DNA from: Alnus glutinosa
Lineage: Eukaryota > Streptophyta > Magnoliopsida > Fagales > Betulaceae
Direction of reading: 5' to 3'
Length of the DNA stretch: 64,000 nt
NCBI RefSeq assembly: GCF_958979055.1
Contig: NC_084889.1
Coordinates: forward strand, 6,664,261-6,728,260
Shown: positions 33,383-47,026 of the stretch, one piece after another
How the letters are laid out: each line of letters begins with the position of its first letter
How positions within the stretch are numbered: position 1 is the stretch's first letter
Translations under genes and position numbers: made by a program
The notes under the pieces: generated by a model
The model's input: the letters and a program-made list of their open reading frames with translations, nothing else
Database searches by the model: none
Told to the model about the DNA's origin: nothing

Positions 33383-36300
33383 TCAACTTGAAGAAGAGAG
33401 AGAGGACAAGGAACGGAGACTGTCAACAATGGCATCGATTACTCCATGAGAGCCACCAGTCGCTGCTAACATAAGGTGTTTAGGTGCTTCAGCTCTATCA
33501 AAATAAAATGCCCCAGATACCATTTTTTCTTTTGGTTGTGTAGCCAACCAAACAATTGTGTCTGCACCTTCCTCACTTGTTCTAAGCTTTCCTGAAAACC
33601 TGTGAAGACATATAAGGTCGAAAAAGAATACAAACAAGAGGGAAAATAAAAAAGGAAACAAAGGAAGAAGGAATTGAGTAGCAGACATAAGCAAACAGGA
33701 GGAATTCGAAATGTAATTAAAAGAATAAGGATACATTTGGTATGCATAATGACTATTCTATTAGAAAAAAGAAAATAACTACTATTAGAAATTGAAGAAA
33801 GTAAAATGAAATAGCCTGGGAATAGTCATTCCCTCGTTAGCCATAGGAATGATTATTTCAAAGCTATTCCATTTTACTTTCTTCAATTTCTGCTAGAAGT
33901 TATTTCATTTTTTCTAATAAAATAGTCATTCCGCGTACCAAATGTATCATAAGCTCCTTACGATTTAGAGAAATCAGGCAAACTCTTAGCAACTCCAGGT
34001 GTCTCAGCCCAACCGGGGTGCATCGAATAGAATCCAACCCCTTTGTTCTTGTATATTTCAGCCCATTTTTCTGTTAATGCTACCTGACAAAGGATAACTC
34101 AAGTGATTTTCTTAAACGGATTGATTTTGCAATTTTAACATGTAGAGATATTCAACATTGAATAGTTATATGATTTTTTTTTTAACAAAAAGATCTTAGT
34201 GCAAGGTCTATGTAGAGATATTCAATTTAACTGACCTGAACTCGCTTGTTTCGAGCATACTGTTCCACCCCATTGAAGTTGCTATCACTAAACTGCATTA
34301 AGACAATTAATTGGAGATTTCATAAGCATATAATTGGCAAATTTCAGCTTATGGAAAATTCAAAAAAGCAGTACCTGTAGATCCTTGGTCAAAGGTGCAG
34401 TGTACATTCCACCAGAGGACACTGTGATAACTCGGGCATCAGGTGCAGCTTTCTCCAGTAATGGTAGCATCAACTCTGTCATGGCGTAGGTGCCTAAAAC
34501 ATTTACAGCGAAATTTAACTCGAACCTGGAATTTTAGAAGTTATTAAAAATAAAACTCATCAGTTTTCTGCATTCAGAAAAGGATACAATGAATAAAGTT
34601 TATTTTTGCACAAAGTTGATAAGGACACACCCTTCTGATGTAGTAACTCTTTTATTCTCAAGCAAGCCAGCATTGTTAACCTACAGGCAGTTATATTTTC
34701 CATATTAGATTTCCAGTCAACTTGATGTAAATTACTGCAAAATGCAGTAAAAAGAATTGCAAGGTATATCAAGAAGGATGGTTTGTGATTAAATATTGCC
34801 AGAGAAAAGGAAACAAAGTAAAGAGAAAGAACTCTGCATAAATTATGAGATTAAAAAGGGCTCCATTACTGGTGGACCAATAAATCTAGAAGGCTAATTT
34901 TGAAAATTATCCACCTTAATCAAAATGATATTCTGTTTGTAGTAGGAAGAAAAAGGTAACTTTACCAGTACATGAATTGGTAAATCCTTCGACGAAAATC
35001 TAGAGGCAAATGACTTGATATCACTGACAGATGAAAGATCACAGACCTGCAAGCCAAATTTAATAAGCCACAAGAGCAAAGCCCAGAGTTCATTGAGATA
35101 AATCATTGCAGTTATGTGAACCAAAAAGTAAAAGAAAGAGAGAGTCTTGCAGATATTAACCATTGCATAATCTGAAAGAAAATAGTGTACATGGATTCAC
35201 TGACTCCTATGATTATACGTATAAAGGCCTCAAAAGAAACCTTAAACAACAACTAGAAGGAGATGAAAATAAGGAAAAATAAAAAAAGAGAAGCCTTTGA
35301 TCTAGATGAAGAAGAATACCTCCAAATGTACATTTTTGTTGCCTGTTGTAGACTGAATTTCAGAAAGTGCAGCTTCTCCTCTCTCCTTATTACGACATAC
35401 CATAAAGACAGTTGCTCCTCTAGAATATATATATATATATAAACATATATGCACACACATACACAGATACATATTAGCTATCTAACAACTTAAGCTCAAA
35501 ATATTTAAGATAAAAGAGAAGATCATGATCAATACCGCGAAGCAAGACCCTCAGCGGTTGCATAACCAATGCCGGAATTCGCTCCTGTAACTACGCAATT
35601 CTTCCCATCTATTCTTGTCTCCATATCCTCTGCTTTGAACTTCTTTGAATGTTCACTACAAAGCAAACAATTCATAAATAAATTTTGGAAATGCGAAAAC
35701 AGAAGTTTTTTTACATGAACTTCATATTTCAAACACCGACTGCTCTTCTAAAAAGCTTTGGTATGTAGAACATTGTGCTAAGTATCAAAACCGGAAACAT
35801 GACAACTTTATTGAGGTGCAATTTGCAATACATATTCACCACCCCCCCCAACCCCCCAAAAAAAAGACCAATGCAAAAGCAAAGATTGTTTTGGAAATAT
35901 TAATCAATGTAAGTGAAGAGCTACATTTTCTCAATCTCAGCCCAAGCTTCCTGACAGTTAAAGAAGAAGAGAAAAAAGAAAAAGAAAAAAGAAAAAGCAC
36001 ATCCTAATATACATTGGTTGCTTCCAATTTAAGCATACTAAGTAAATAAACAGATAACTCAAAGACTCAAAACCCAACTGAAATAGTGAGTGTTTGAATA
36101 TATTCAGACTAAGGAGTGATTTAACATGAGTCAGAACAAAAGATCATGAGTTCAAATCCTGACTTCACAATTCACCCAATTTCAGTTAAATATTTTATTT
36201 GTTGGGCCTTACTTATTGAAGGGAAGTTTGGACCCAAAAATGAGGGGATTATTTGAATATTAATTAAATAATTAAATTCACATCTTCCTATAAACTTAAG

Positions 36301-36711
36301 CTTTTGGGATAAGTAATGATTTAACAGTGAGATCAAGCATCAATGGACCCACAACTTATCTATTTTAGCTTAAGATAACAATAAGCAGATAAATGGAAGA
36401 CCTTATCAACGTTCATAACTATTTAACTATATAATATTTCCTTAATTTCCTAACTACCCAAGAACACAAGAAACCGAAAAGAGACAAAATGAGCTTACAT
36501 GAAACCAGCTTTAGTGAAATTCAGGTATCCATATATACCAAAAGCCGTTGATCTCCATGTCTGTTTTCAACAAAAAAGAAAAAAAAGATCATATAATAAT
36601 ATACGATTTAAATATCTTTATTGTTAAAAACAAATATATTTTCATATATGAAATAAAAAGAAAATTAGATATTAACAAAGAATTGAGAGTGTGCACCTTG
36701 AGAAGGAACAT
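33383..36711 (-). CDS. Short-chain dehydrogenase/reductase, DHRS12-like
   Basis: Ten exons join in frame: 36697-36711, 36499-36560, 35536-35655, 35320-35419, 34966-35046, 34631-34680, 34375-34525, 34236-34292, 33962-34083 and 33383-33599, giving 324 residues. The product starts MFLLKTWRSTAFGIYGYLNF. SDR hallmarks are the cofactor loop TGANSGIG (49-56), NNAG (128-131), VSSGG (178-182) with the catalytic serine, and YARNK (205-209), the catalytic Tyr-x-x-x-Lys. The C-terminal block HPGWAETPGVAKSL is typical of DHRS12 proteins, NAD(P)H oxidoreductases of unknown substrate. A short hydrophobic N-terminus may associate with membranes. The last intron hosts a MITE shared with the truncated copy at 18847-19532. 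Confidence 0.93.
33727..33948. mobile_element. MITE in the last SDR intron, unit B copy
   Basis: Same inverted arms as 19188-19402 (left ACATTTGGTATGCATAATGA, right inverted GGTACGCGGAATGACTATT). It is orthologous in position to the unit A copy. Confidence 0.72.
36112..36330. repeat. Dispersed repeat, second copy of the AAGCTT palindrome family
   Basis: GTGATTTAACATGAGTCAGA, ATGAGTTCAAATCCTGACTT and AAACTTAAGCTTTTGGGATA are related to 5640-5775. It lies in intron 2 of the SDR gene. Confidence 0.5.
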
Positions 36712-36989
36712 TGTGAGTGATCCAATCGAGACGTGAACTTGAATTTGCAGCGTTGAACTATTTTCCATGTCTTTTGGAGTGCGTTCGAATAACCCGGGTA
36801 CTGCTAAAGTGCACCTGAGCGTACGTTAGCTTGCGCTTGCCACGTCGCAGAGAATGTCAGCCACTCCTTTTCCTGGGCTTCGAAGATCATTAACAAAGTG
36901 GGCTTTAGGCCCAGTATCGACAGATCTTGTAAAAGGCCAATTTTTATTTATTTATTATTATTATTTTTTTAAAACCAGTCCTTATAATT

Positions 36990-37398
36990 ACACTGATTTG
37001 CAATAACCTTTGTCCTACATATGATTTAAAAAGTGACTTAAAACTCTTTAATGTAAGTATAATGAAAAATAACTCCTCAGTCCAAACTTCCTTTTAAAAT
37101 TTTGATAAAAGCCCGTCATAATGCAGTATCAGCAACAATAATAATATGACACGTGCCCCATATAATAAAAAATATAAATACATATATAAAAAAAAATATT
37201 CTAGTAGGTAGTGAGACCACTACAAATTGGCCAGAGGGGGTAGCCGAGCCATCTCTAAGGATTTGGGGGTGGTTTAACGACAGTTTCAGTCAAAATTTCA
37301 AATGAAAGTTCGAGATGAAGAGTTATTTGTCATTTATGCTTATCACGTGAAGTTTTAAATTACCTTTTCAACTATAGAGAACTTATTGCAAATTGGTG
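36990..37398. mobile_element. Inverted-repeat element with GGGGGTGG core
   Basis: The ends GATTTGCAATAACC and GGTTATTGCAAATC-like (TTATTGCAAATTGG, 37383-37396) are inverted, and the middle contains GGGGGTAGCCGAGCC and GGGGGTGG. It has the same layout as the 4818 element but different arms. Confidence 0.5.
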
Positions 37399-37899
37399 CC
37401 ACCACGTGGACTAATTTTACAATTTTTTTTTTTTGGTCAAAAAAAGAAAAAGTTATGCATATATGTTAATTTCTACAATATGGTCAAAGTTTGCAATTGT
37501 GAGAAGTTGGTTCTGTTGTTTTTATTAATAAACTTTTAATAAAATCAGTCAAATTACTTTTATTCTCAAGTCAAAGAAGGATATAATCATAAATCTCAGA
37601 AGTTTTATATTTATAATGAGTTGAATAAAAAAATAACAATAGATAAGGACAAGATCATAGAAAAAAAAATATTAATAAAGTTCGTAAAAATCTTAAAGTA
37701 ATAATATGTTTTGTTCAATTTATCGCAATTCAAATTTAAAGACTTTGCAAGGAACATAGGTAATTAGGTATTCATTTCCTTCAAAAAAAAAAAAAAAAAA
37801 AAAACCCGTAGGTATTCATTTGTCCACCGAAATTCAAAGGTCGACCTTTGTTTTGCCCTAAGTGCAACCACAATTTGATTTTGGTAATCTATGGATCAA

Positions 37900-38085
37900 G
37901 ATCTTTCACGTGTAAGTTTAAATTCTCCATTAATAAGTGAAGCATAATATGTAAAATATTAAATTGAAATGAGAAAAGAAATACGAAAATAAGATTCGAA
38001 CTCAGAACATTTGTTCTGATATCATATTAAATCACAACTTATCCTAAAAGCTTAAGCTTCTAAGAATGGATGAATTCAATAATTT
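37900..38085. repeat. Dispersed repeat, third copy of the AAGCTT palindrome family
   Basis: GATTCGAACTCAGAACATTT, GTTCTGATATCATATTAAAT and CTAAAAGCTTAAGCTT match 5640-5775 in order. Confidence 0.55.
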
Positions 38086-38099
38086 ATTTTATATTCTAA

Positions 38100-39600
38100 C
38101 AGAATTACCCATTTGAAACAAAAATGAATGGTTCGGCCACCCGGCAATACTTTTGCATTGCAGACCTTTTTTTTTCCAGAAAATTAGTGACATGAATATA
38201 GGAAAAGGTTAGGGCATGTCTTGGATCTTTCCCTAGTAAAAGCCCCATCAGTTTGGGTCTTTTCAGCAAGAAGAGAAAATGAATAGAAGCCGAGCATTTG
38301 TGGGTGTCTAGTCAGTTGCCCCTTATAATTAAATAAAGACATCCATTGGCTGTGAAATTCATCAAGGATGAAAAGAGTTTGAGAACATTCTTCATATGCA
38401 ATAATGGATCTCAAGTTGCCTACCACTAGGTGGCAAGTAGCAAAGCAAAGGAACATTTTCCAGTCATGGAACTTGTTATAGATTCACATGGATGATCATC
38501 CCCCTACTGTATCAATGGCTCTCCCACCGCTCTCATTTTGATATCCTAGTAGAGATAAAGATGTGCAATTAGAACATAAAGCTTTTTCTTTTTAGGTTGA
38601 GATTGGTGAGGACATAACAAAATGTAAAGTACAATATGGTATCAGAGCCCAAGGTTTAAGTTCGTTTCTCCTGGCTTCCTTTCCTTTTTTTTTTTTTTTT
38701 TTTTTTTTTTCACCCAATATGGACGTGCTATTGATCGAAGGAGTTTGAGGTACTAAGCTTAATACCCGTGTTAGGAGAGCGATGGCGTCGAGATCACTGT
38801 CATCTTTGGTGATATCCTCACCAATCCCAACCTAAAAAGAAAAGAAAGAAAAAAAATTATATTCTAATTGCACATTTTTATCTGTAGTATCAACACTGGA
38901 TAATGACCCTTAATGCATGTAGTCACTGGCAGTCTGGCACAGACAAAAGGGTTAGATGAAAGGAATAGAATATCATAGTATTACAACAAATGGAATTCAT
39001 TTTACAAAAGAATCTGAAATGGGAAGGTAATTAAGACACAAATCTGAATATAGCAGCACTATCTCATGAAAATATGCATCAATTATTTTTACAATATATA
39101 TACTTTGTAAACAATTAGAGAAAGCTTTCCACTGATGTACAATTTCAATACACAATACATAAACTAATCCACATGTAGAAACCCATATTTACAACTAATA
39201 CGCTCTTTAGAACCTATTGTCAAAAACCCCTATATATAAGACCTTTACAACGTGACTGCAATATAAAAAATCAATGAAAATCAATGAAATCTATTGAATG
39301 CATGTGAAGTGTAGTTATAGCATTGAGAATTTCACAAGTTGCAGGAACTCTCACACAGAGCCACTCAAAAGTGTTGTCAAATCCTCCCTTAACTCTAAAT
39401 TAGAGATATGTCCTGCATAAGAAAGAAAAGTTTACATCTAATTAGAAGTACATCAAGTATGGTGACAGAAAAACTAGAATAGATTGAACATGATGAACCT
39501 CTACTAATTTGCAATTGACTCTAAGGATAATATGAAACTCCTCAGAGATCAATTTGCATTTTGTGTGAGGTTAACCTGCATAACATAAGTGAGAGCATGT
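38100..39600. other. Intergenic or 3' flank, no gene recognised
   Basis: TGGTATCAGAGC at 38638-38649 is identical to an initiator tRNA-Met primer-binding site and may mark a retrotransposon relic, but no LTR end directly before it is convincing. The minus-strand frame at 38184-38456 matches no family I know. Confidence 0.35.
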
Positions 39601-39649
39601 GATCCAATGGTGAACTTCAGCTGAGTATCAGCGACACCATTGTTTATAT

Positions 39650-42600
39650 TCAAGCACAAAGAGGATAAACGTGCAGGTTGGGTGGGTTGAAGACTGGCAC
39701 CCTGAAAGGTGCCAACCAGCATGTTGTTAAAGCTTCGTGGTGTCCTACAATAGATGCATGATCAGATCCTTGAGTTTTATAGGCTGGCGGAGGGCCTCCA
39801 TACTGTGTATCCCACTTTTGGGACCCCAAGAAAATAAATTAATATACATAAGAAAATAACAGGCAAGCTTAGCTATGGCCACTATAATATAGCTCAATGT
39901 CCTAATTTTTTAAGCTTAGTCCTGGTCTGAGCTTAGAGATAAGTGACCAATCTGGCCTTAGCAGGGTCAAACCCATCAGATCACCAAATGAAAGACAACA
40001 GAGTCGGTCCAATTAGAGATCAACTGGATAACGGCTCTAAGACCTAGCCTTGTAATGGTCAAAGAAATTTGAATAGTCATGCCAAAGCCTGCCCACAGGT
40101 TCATAAGGTTTATAAAGATTGCTAGATTAGCCACCAATAGTGGGTCTGCAGATAATCTAAAAAAGTTTCAGAGTTCGTATAGACATTAACTGCTGCTAAG
40201 GATTGGTAAAAAGAAAATTTAATATATGTGGGGTTGTTTTATTTAAAAAATAAGACTAACTGGATTCTTTGCTGGAACTAAAAGGTTTCCCCAGAATAAG
40301 TTAGTTAAGCCTTGCCGCTCAGAAGAATATCAGAGATAGAAGATATTTATAGTTAAGCTGTTACTTATTGTTGATAGGTTGTTATGTTTGTTATCTTCTG
40401 GTTGTAACAGTTTAGCTTAGACAGCTCGAGTTCTCAGGCTATATATTGTAATTTCCTTTCATTCTCTGTAACTACATTTTCATTTTCAGATTAATCAAGA
40501 TTCTTCTCTTCCGTTGTTCTCTCTTTTCTCTCTACTCTTTCTAAACTTGACAAAGAAAGCCAATTGGACCGTATGCAATTAACACACATGGCAAAATGCT
40601 TACCTCTTCCAATCTTAAGCGGCCCATTCCAACATCAGTACCCATATCCGCAATATTGTCCTCATTTTCAATCTCTGCGTCTGTGAAAGTGAGTGCCTTC
40701 TGTAGTTTCCTAGAAGAAAACACCTCAACCTCAGCCATATATGTGGCCATCACAGGTCGGTGATCCGAAAGTTTAAGCTCAGTTCTTCTGTAACTCAGTA
40801 GCCTCATTCCCTTACCATGCGAAAGAATACGATCACACCTGGAACAAGAGTGCACGCTAAATTGAACCTAAAACAATAAAGGAGTAAATACTACAAATTA
40901 TCACGGAAAAAAAGAGAGGATTGGACATTCATTTTGAAAGAACTCAGATTTGCCAAAACGGTATATAGTAATCTATCATGTTTTGTCTTGACCAGCAGTC
41001 AAAATCTCTTTAGATCTCAACTAAGCACCTCTGGGGACAAGCAAGCAGAAAATCACAAAAATTACCACTAGCGACAGAGACAAGCAAGTAAATGGTAAGA
41101 TGCATCTGTATTAGACAAGTAAACAACCTGAGAAGCCTATAAAGTCACTGCAAGTACAACAAAATGCCAGAGAAAACTAACCAAAATTAAGAAGTTAATG
41201 GAAAAGGTTTAATTCAACTCTAAATCACAACTTGTCTCCAACATGATGAAAGAGTCATTTTCTGAGGATGAGCTAGCAACAAAATAAGCATAATATTAGC
41301 AGGTGCAGGGATCAAGCCCTTGGACTAGGCAAATAGAAGCATACCATGCTGGTGTACGCCTCCCAGCCTTTGGATCCTCTCTGTAGTACTTCTCTGAATT
41401 GATCTCATATTTATATGTCGGTGGAAAATTTAAAGGACCCTCAGACCATCCATCAAAGGCACGGCCTTTCCTAAGCTCCCGTACAAGCTGTCAGAATGAG
41501 ATGTCAATGCAATTAGTGAAATGATACACATATATCCTTTACACATCTCCATACAACCAAGTTTTCAATTCACAATTGAATTTGTGAGACACAATGTAGA
41601 TCCCATATTTTCAATGGGGGATTTGAAAATGAGATGTTTATGAGATATATTTATATCATTTCTCATGCAATTAAAAGTGAAATCGGCATCCTATAACTTC
41701 AATTTTCTTATTTTATATCTAATATTAAATGATAAAATTGACTTCCCTTTGCAATTGCAGATAATTCAAAAGACAATTTCAGAAATTCGGAATTTCAAAG
41801 ATTAAGAACATAGATACACATGTTCATGCACGTGAATGTGTGCAATGCTACTCAAGAAAATAATTATGCATGTGGGACAAATTTTTTTTTATTAACAACT
41901 CCTTATACCGTACATGTATACTTATTACCCTTACTTTTCAAGAAAGGGCCTCAAGCTTTTCTCAATCTGCTATAGAACTAACATTATTCAATAGTGTTTG
42001 AATAACTGGGATTCAATCTAAGTGAAGTTGACAACTTTCAGCTTCAAATACCTTTCATTTATGATAGCTTCATTGACTTCCACCTGAATTCTCTAAACTA
42101 TTGATTGCCTGAGCAGTATTAACTATGAAAGACACAGGTCTATTGACATAAGGGATGGACAATGAGTCGAACCATTACTATATTCCACAAGGTTCTACTT
42201 AGCATCTCATTCTATTAATATTGAAACAAAGTTGTGCATTTCATTATTACTGTTTTCTAATTCAAGTTTCACTATAAGGTAAAGAGTAACAAGTGCAATA
42301 CAAATACTCACTATTCAAGAAACTATGATCAGATTGTTCTTCTTAACACATCTTTTTGTAATTTGTGGTTATATATCACCTAAAAAAGCCCAACTGGATA
42401 ATCACTAACTAGAAACTTCAGTTTCAAATACTATATCCAGAGATTTCAAACCGTTATATAGCCATAGAACCCAAAAGCATTACTGCATATTAATTTCTAG
42501 GGTGTTGCAATATTGTTTTCTTTAGTTAAGTTTGCATGTTAGCATATGAACTTTAAAGTTAATGGAGAAGTAACTGCAGACAGAAGCCATGAATAAATTA

Positions 42601-45600
42601 TTTCTCATACAAACATTACAAGTTTTCCTCTTCCTCTTTCTGTGAATGGAAAATGCAATCAATTTCTCAATTTATGATCAAATTAAGCTGAAATGTAATG
42701 AAATTAACAGCGAGTGTCATCAGAAAATGACAGTCTATAGAAATGAACTTCTGTTTTTTTGTATTTGGGTGCATACTGATGTCAATGGGAGGAAAGAGGA
42801 GTAGGTCTAACAAATCTTTCCCATATCTGTCTCCAGAATAAGCTAATATACTGGAATTTTCACAAGGTTTGACAAATATTATTAAATACTCAATTACTTT
42901 GCATTTTACTAGTTCTACAAGATTCTTGATGTCTAATATACTTATTTTTGAACCACAATTGGAGAACGTGTGAAGTAAGGCCTGTTCACTCTATAGTTTA
43001 GAGTGCTCTACTAATATTAATTCCTTCAATAATACAGATTATCACATGAAATTGATTACATACCTGGTCACTCTCAACCAACTCGGACCACCTCATTTTG
43101 GAGATAAGTTCTCGTGTTTTCTCATATGACAAGTTTATGCGGTAGTTGAGATCACCCAACCAAATTATTCTTCTGCAGAAAAATAAATTATTGTTACTAT
43201 ATCAATACTTTCGAAGAAGGCAGATGTGACTCCTGAAGTCTACCAGCAAAATGAAATTGAAAGTAAGCCTAAAGCTTATTTAAGATTCCGCACAGATTAT
43301 TGTAATATATGAATGAGTGATGCAGACAGCAAAGAAGATGGTTTTATTTTAATCAAGTTTTATTCAATTTTACGAGCCAGGAGTATTTTTGTACTTTTAA
43401 GATTTATGGGTATGGGCCATAGTTGAGCCCATTGGTTTAAATCATAAGTCTCCTATGTTATTAGGCTTTTCTGCTTGCTTTTGTTGCTTTTCAATTTTTA
43501 CTCAAGTTACTCTGATTTTTTAGCTCGCCGTCTTGGCCCTCTTGAATTCAGCTCTCTGTTTAAGCTTACACATTGTAGTTTAGCTCACTTTATTGTCAGA
43601 TCTCAAAACCCTTGATTCTTCCCCACATGATAATCGTATGAAGAACTTCTTAGATCATAATATTGCACACAACTTTTGAATTTCTGATCCGAGCCCACTG
43701 TTGAATCCAAAAAATATCATATGTTCACATTCAACTACTCACCACTTGATATTAGTTCATCAAACTTTTAGCATCATCAATCATTGACAAATTACCTTGG
43801 TGAAACCTAACCATCTCGTTACAAAATCTCTCTTGAAGTCTATCTTAAAGCATCTTTCCTCTAAGACATATCTTTAGCTCTTGTCATTGTAGGCACATAC
43901 GATCTCCTATGATGTGAAAACGTAGTTGCGTAACCCACTCTAATATCAAATTGACATAAGACAAGGGTCTTACACCAAATTGACATGGGACAGAAAGCTC
44001 TGAAGGACCTTCAAGCTAGTTTCTTCAAACTAGAAGAATGGTTGCAGGATTTTATCTGGCAGCAGGTCTATTGTAGTGTTCTAGGATAGCTAGGGCTAGG
44101 GTTTAAGAAAAAAGTCTAAAAATATTAATTAATTTAGGGTTTCTAACAGGTTAAGGGAAATGATAGATTTTGGAAATGAAACAAAGAAAAGAACTCAAGT
44201 TTCTAGGTTGCTATTCTGGGCTGTAAATGGTAACCCATGAACAGTACTTTGGTATTTTAGGGTTATTTGGGAGCTATTTTATTGATGGTGGTTTAGGAGT
44301 TTTATTTCAGGTATCTTAGGATTTGAAGGCAGATAAACTTCCTGGAAATCAAAGAGAAGATAATTTAGCATCACACTCACTTTTTCTAAAAATCAAACAT
44401 AGGGTTTCTGCAACATTATATCTCGCGAAAGTATCATCACACAAACTTCAAGAGCAGTTATTGCTGCAAATTTCTCATAAAATTTGTTCTCTATTCAATT
44501 GTTTTTTAATAATATATCAACCTTTAATAATCATAACCTTCATAGAATGTAGACTCTATGAATTTTTTACTTTTTTGTAAGTAATTCAGTCTCAAAAAAT
44601 GCGTTGAGGGGCGTAACCCAAGTACACGGGAAGTCTACAAGAGAAATACCAATCAAGAAGCTGAAGAAAAACACAAATCAAGAAACTCCAAGAAATTAAA
44701 AAGAAAAAAACGAGAACTGTTATAGGCAGCCCTCTATCCATAAAGCGTTTTGAACACTATGGCTTTTAACTCTATCACCGTCCTTTCACGATCTTTGAAG
44801 TTTCGACCATTGTGTTCCCTCCAAATGCACCACATTATGCACAGAGGAATCGACTTTCACACTTCTAAATTGCATTGGCTTCTAAATTGACGTCTCCAAA
44901 AAGTCAACAACTCCACCACCCATCAAGGGGGCATGACCCACTCAATCCCAAAAAGGCAGAAAACCGAAACCCACAAGTCCCTGGCTACTTCACAGTGGAG
45001 CAAAAGATGGTCAACTACTTTCACACTCCTCTTACACATACAACACTGATCCAACCACAGTGACGTGCCTTTTTTTTTTAAAGTTATCCATAGTTAAAAA
45101 ATTTCCTAAATCTGCAGTCCATATAAAGAACGTCATTCTGAATGAGTCTTATTTCTTCAAATGCACTTCCAAAGAAAGGGAGAGCAAGTTGGGGGAATAA
45201 GCATATTGTAAAAAGATATGACCTCAAACATCCGTCTTTTGAAGGGGATCCAATAAATTTTATCCTCACCACCTCGTCTCAACCGGAAGAGTACAAAAGA
45301 TTAAAAAACGAGGTAATCAACTCTACCTTCCAATCATGCATTGATCTAATGTAGGTGATGTTCTACTATAAGGTGTCTTTAAAAACCTGCAAGTGATCCG
45401 CCACTAAACCCTCCTTAAATCGAGATGTACTAAACAACTCTAGGAATGCAGCCTTCAAGCTCTGATCCCCGCACCACACATCATGCCAAAAGCTGATTTT
45501 TGACCCATCACCCACATCAAATCTAACAAACGTACATAATTCCCTCCATCCCCTCCTGACATTTTTCCACACCCCGACCTTGAAAGACCCACTAACTGCA

Positions 45601-46963
45601 TTAGAACACCACCCTCCTCACATACTGTCATATTTAACATCCACAATCGATCTCCACATAGCCTCCCTTTCTTTGGCATAAGGATTTCCCCAAAAGAGCT
45701 TGGTTAAACAAAAGCAGATTTCTAACCCCCAACCCACTTGAGGACATCGGAGTACAAATCTTTTAACAACTTACTAGACGGAATTTAAATACATCATCAC
45801 TCCACCCCACAAAAATTCCCTTTTGAAGTTTTTCAATACAATTAGCAACACCAACAGTAATGGGAAACATAGACAAATAATAAGTTGGCAAGTTAGATAG
45901 TGTTTTTAATCAGAGTGATCCTACCACCCTTAGACAAATAAAGCTGTTTCCGACCAGCCAAACGACTTTCCATCTTCTCAACACTAAGTTCCAACTAAAT
46001 AACTAGTGAAACCTAATAACATAGAGACCCGTGATGTAATCCAATGGACTCAACTATAGTCCATATCTATAAATCAGGAAGTTACAAAAATACCCTTGAA
46101 TCATAAAATTAAATAATTTAAATTGAAACAAAAAATGTTCTTGCTGCCAACGTAAGTGGGAAAAGCACATCGTATCTCTATCAGGAGTTAAAGGGTTTCA
46201 ATTGTTACCACTCCTAGCTTAATTGCAGAAAATGCTACAACAACATATTGCTTCTCTTTCTTTTTCTTTTTTCTTTCTTCTTTTTTTCTTTTTTCCTCCT
46301 AGTTTAGACACAAACATCACCACTCTCTCATTTTGTTAGTACATCTCGAGACATAGTGGAAATCTTTCTACCATACCTATGTGTGTGTCAATGTGCGTAT
46401 AACCTTTTGGTGTACATGGACTTAAAGTACTTCTTTGTCTCAAAATAAAAATAATGAGAATTATGCATAAAATTCTATTTTTTTTCTTCTTGTCAATATG
46501 GATATGAATGTAACATTCAAAACAAAACACTACATTCAAAATGAATGGAATAATTTTAGAGCACAGAGAGATTAATGTAGCTCAACCATCATTAGCGTCA
46601 AACTTTTAAGATCTATGAAAACATCCTTTTTGAGTATATTGAACTGCGAGAATATACAATGATAGATATGCACACCGATTGATAATACAAAAATCATGGG
46701 AAGCTTCTAGAAAGAACTAAATGGAAATGCCTCAAACCATGCTGTTATTCATAATAGTCATGCATAGAAGCATGGCATATTTCAAAAAAAAAAAAAAAAC
46801 AAACAAACAAACAAAAAAGCAAGATATATGCAGTCCCATATGTTCAAATAAAATGTTAGTCTATGCTATTCTGGTAAACAAGCACATTTGCTCTCTATTC
46901 ATTAATTTTATATAACTAAACCCCATCAACTATAAAAATTTACTTTTATATTGTTACAACCCC

Positions 46964-47026
<63 letters not shown>

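Larger units (their letters stand above)
20421..34143. repeat. Tandem segmental duplication, unit B
   Basis: This is the direct-order copy of 10936-19592: choline kinase, tRNA-Gly, a Mutator-like element and the SDR 3' exons. It is longer because 26173-32142 (about 6 kb of repeats) interrupts it. The right breakpoint lies in the intron between 34083 and 34236 of the SDR gene, which continues intact beyond, so B holds the original right flank. Confidence 0.92.

Noticed and set aside
38638..38649. TGGTATCAGAGC as a complete retrotransposon start
   Set aside because: No TG...CA LTR was recognisable immediately upstream and no coding follows; kept only as a possible relic.
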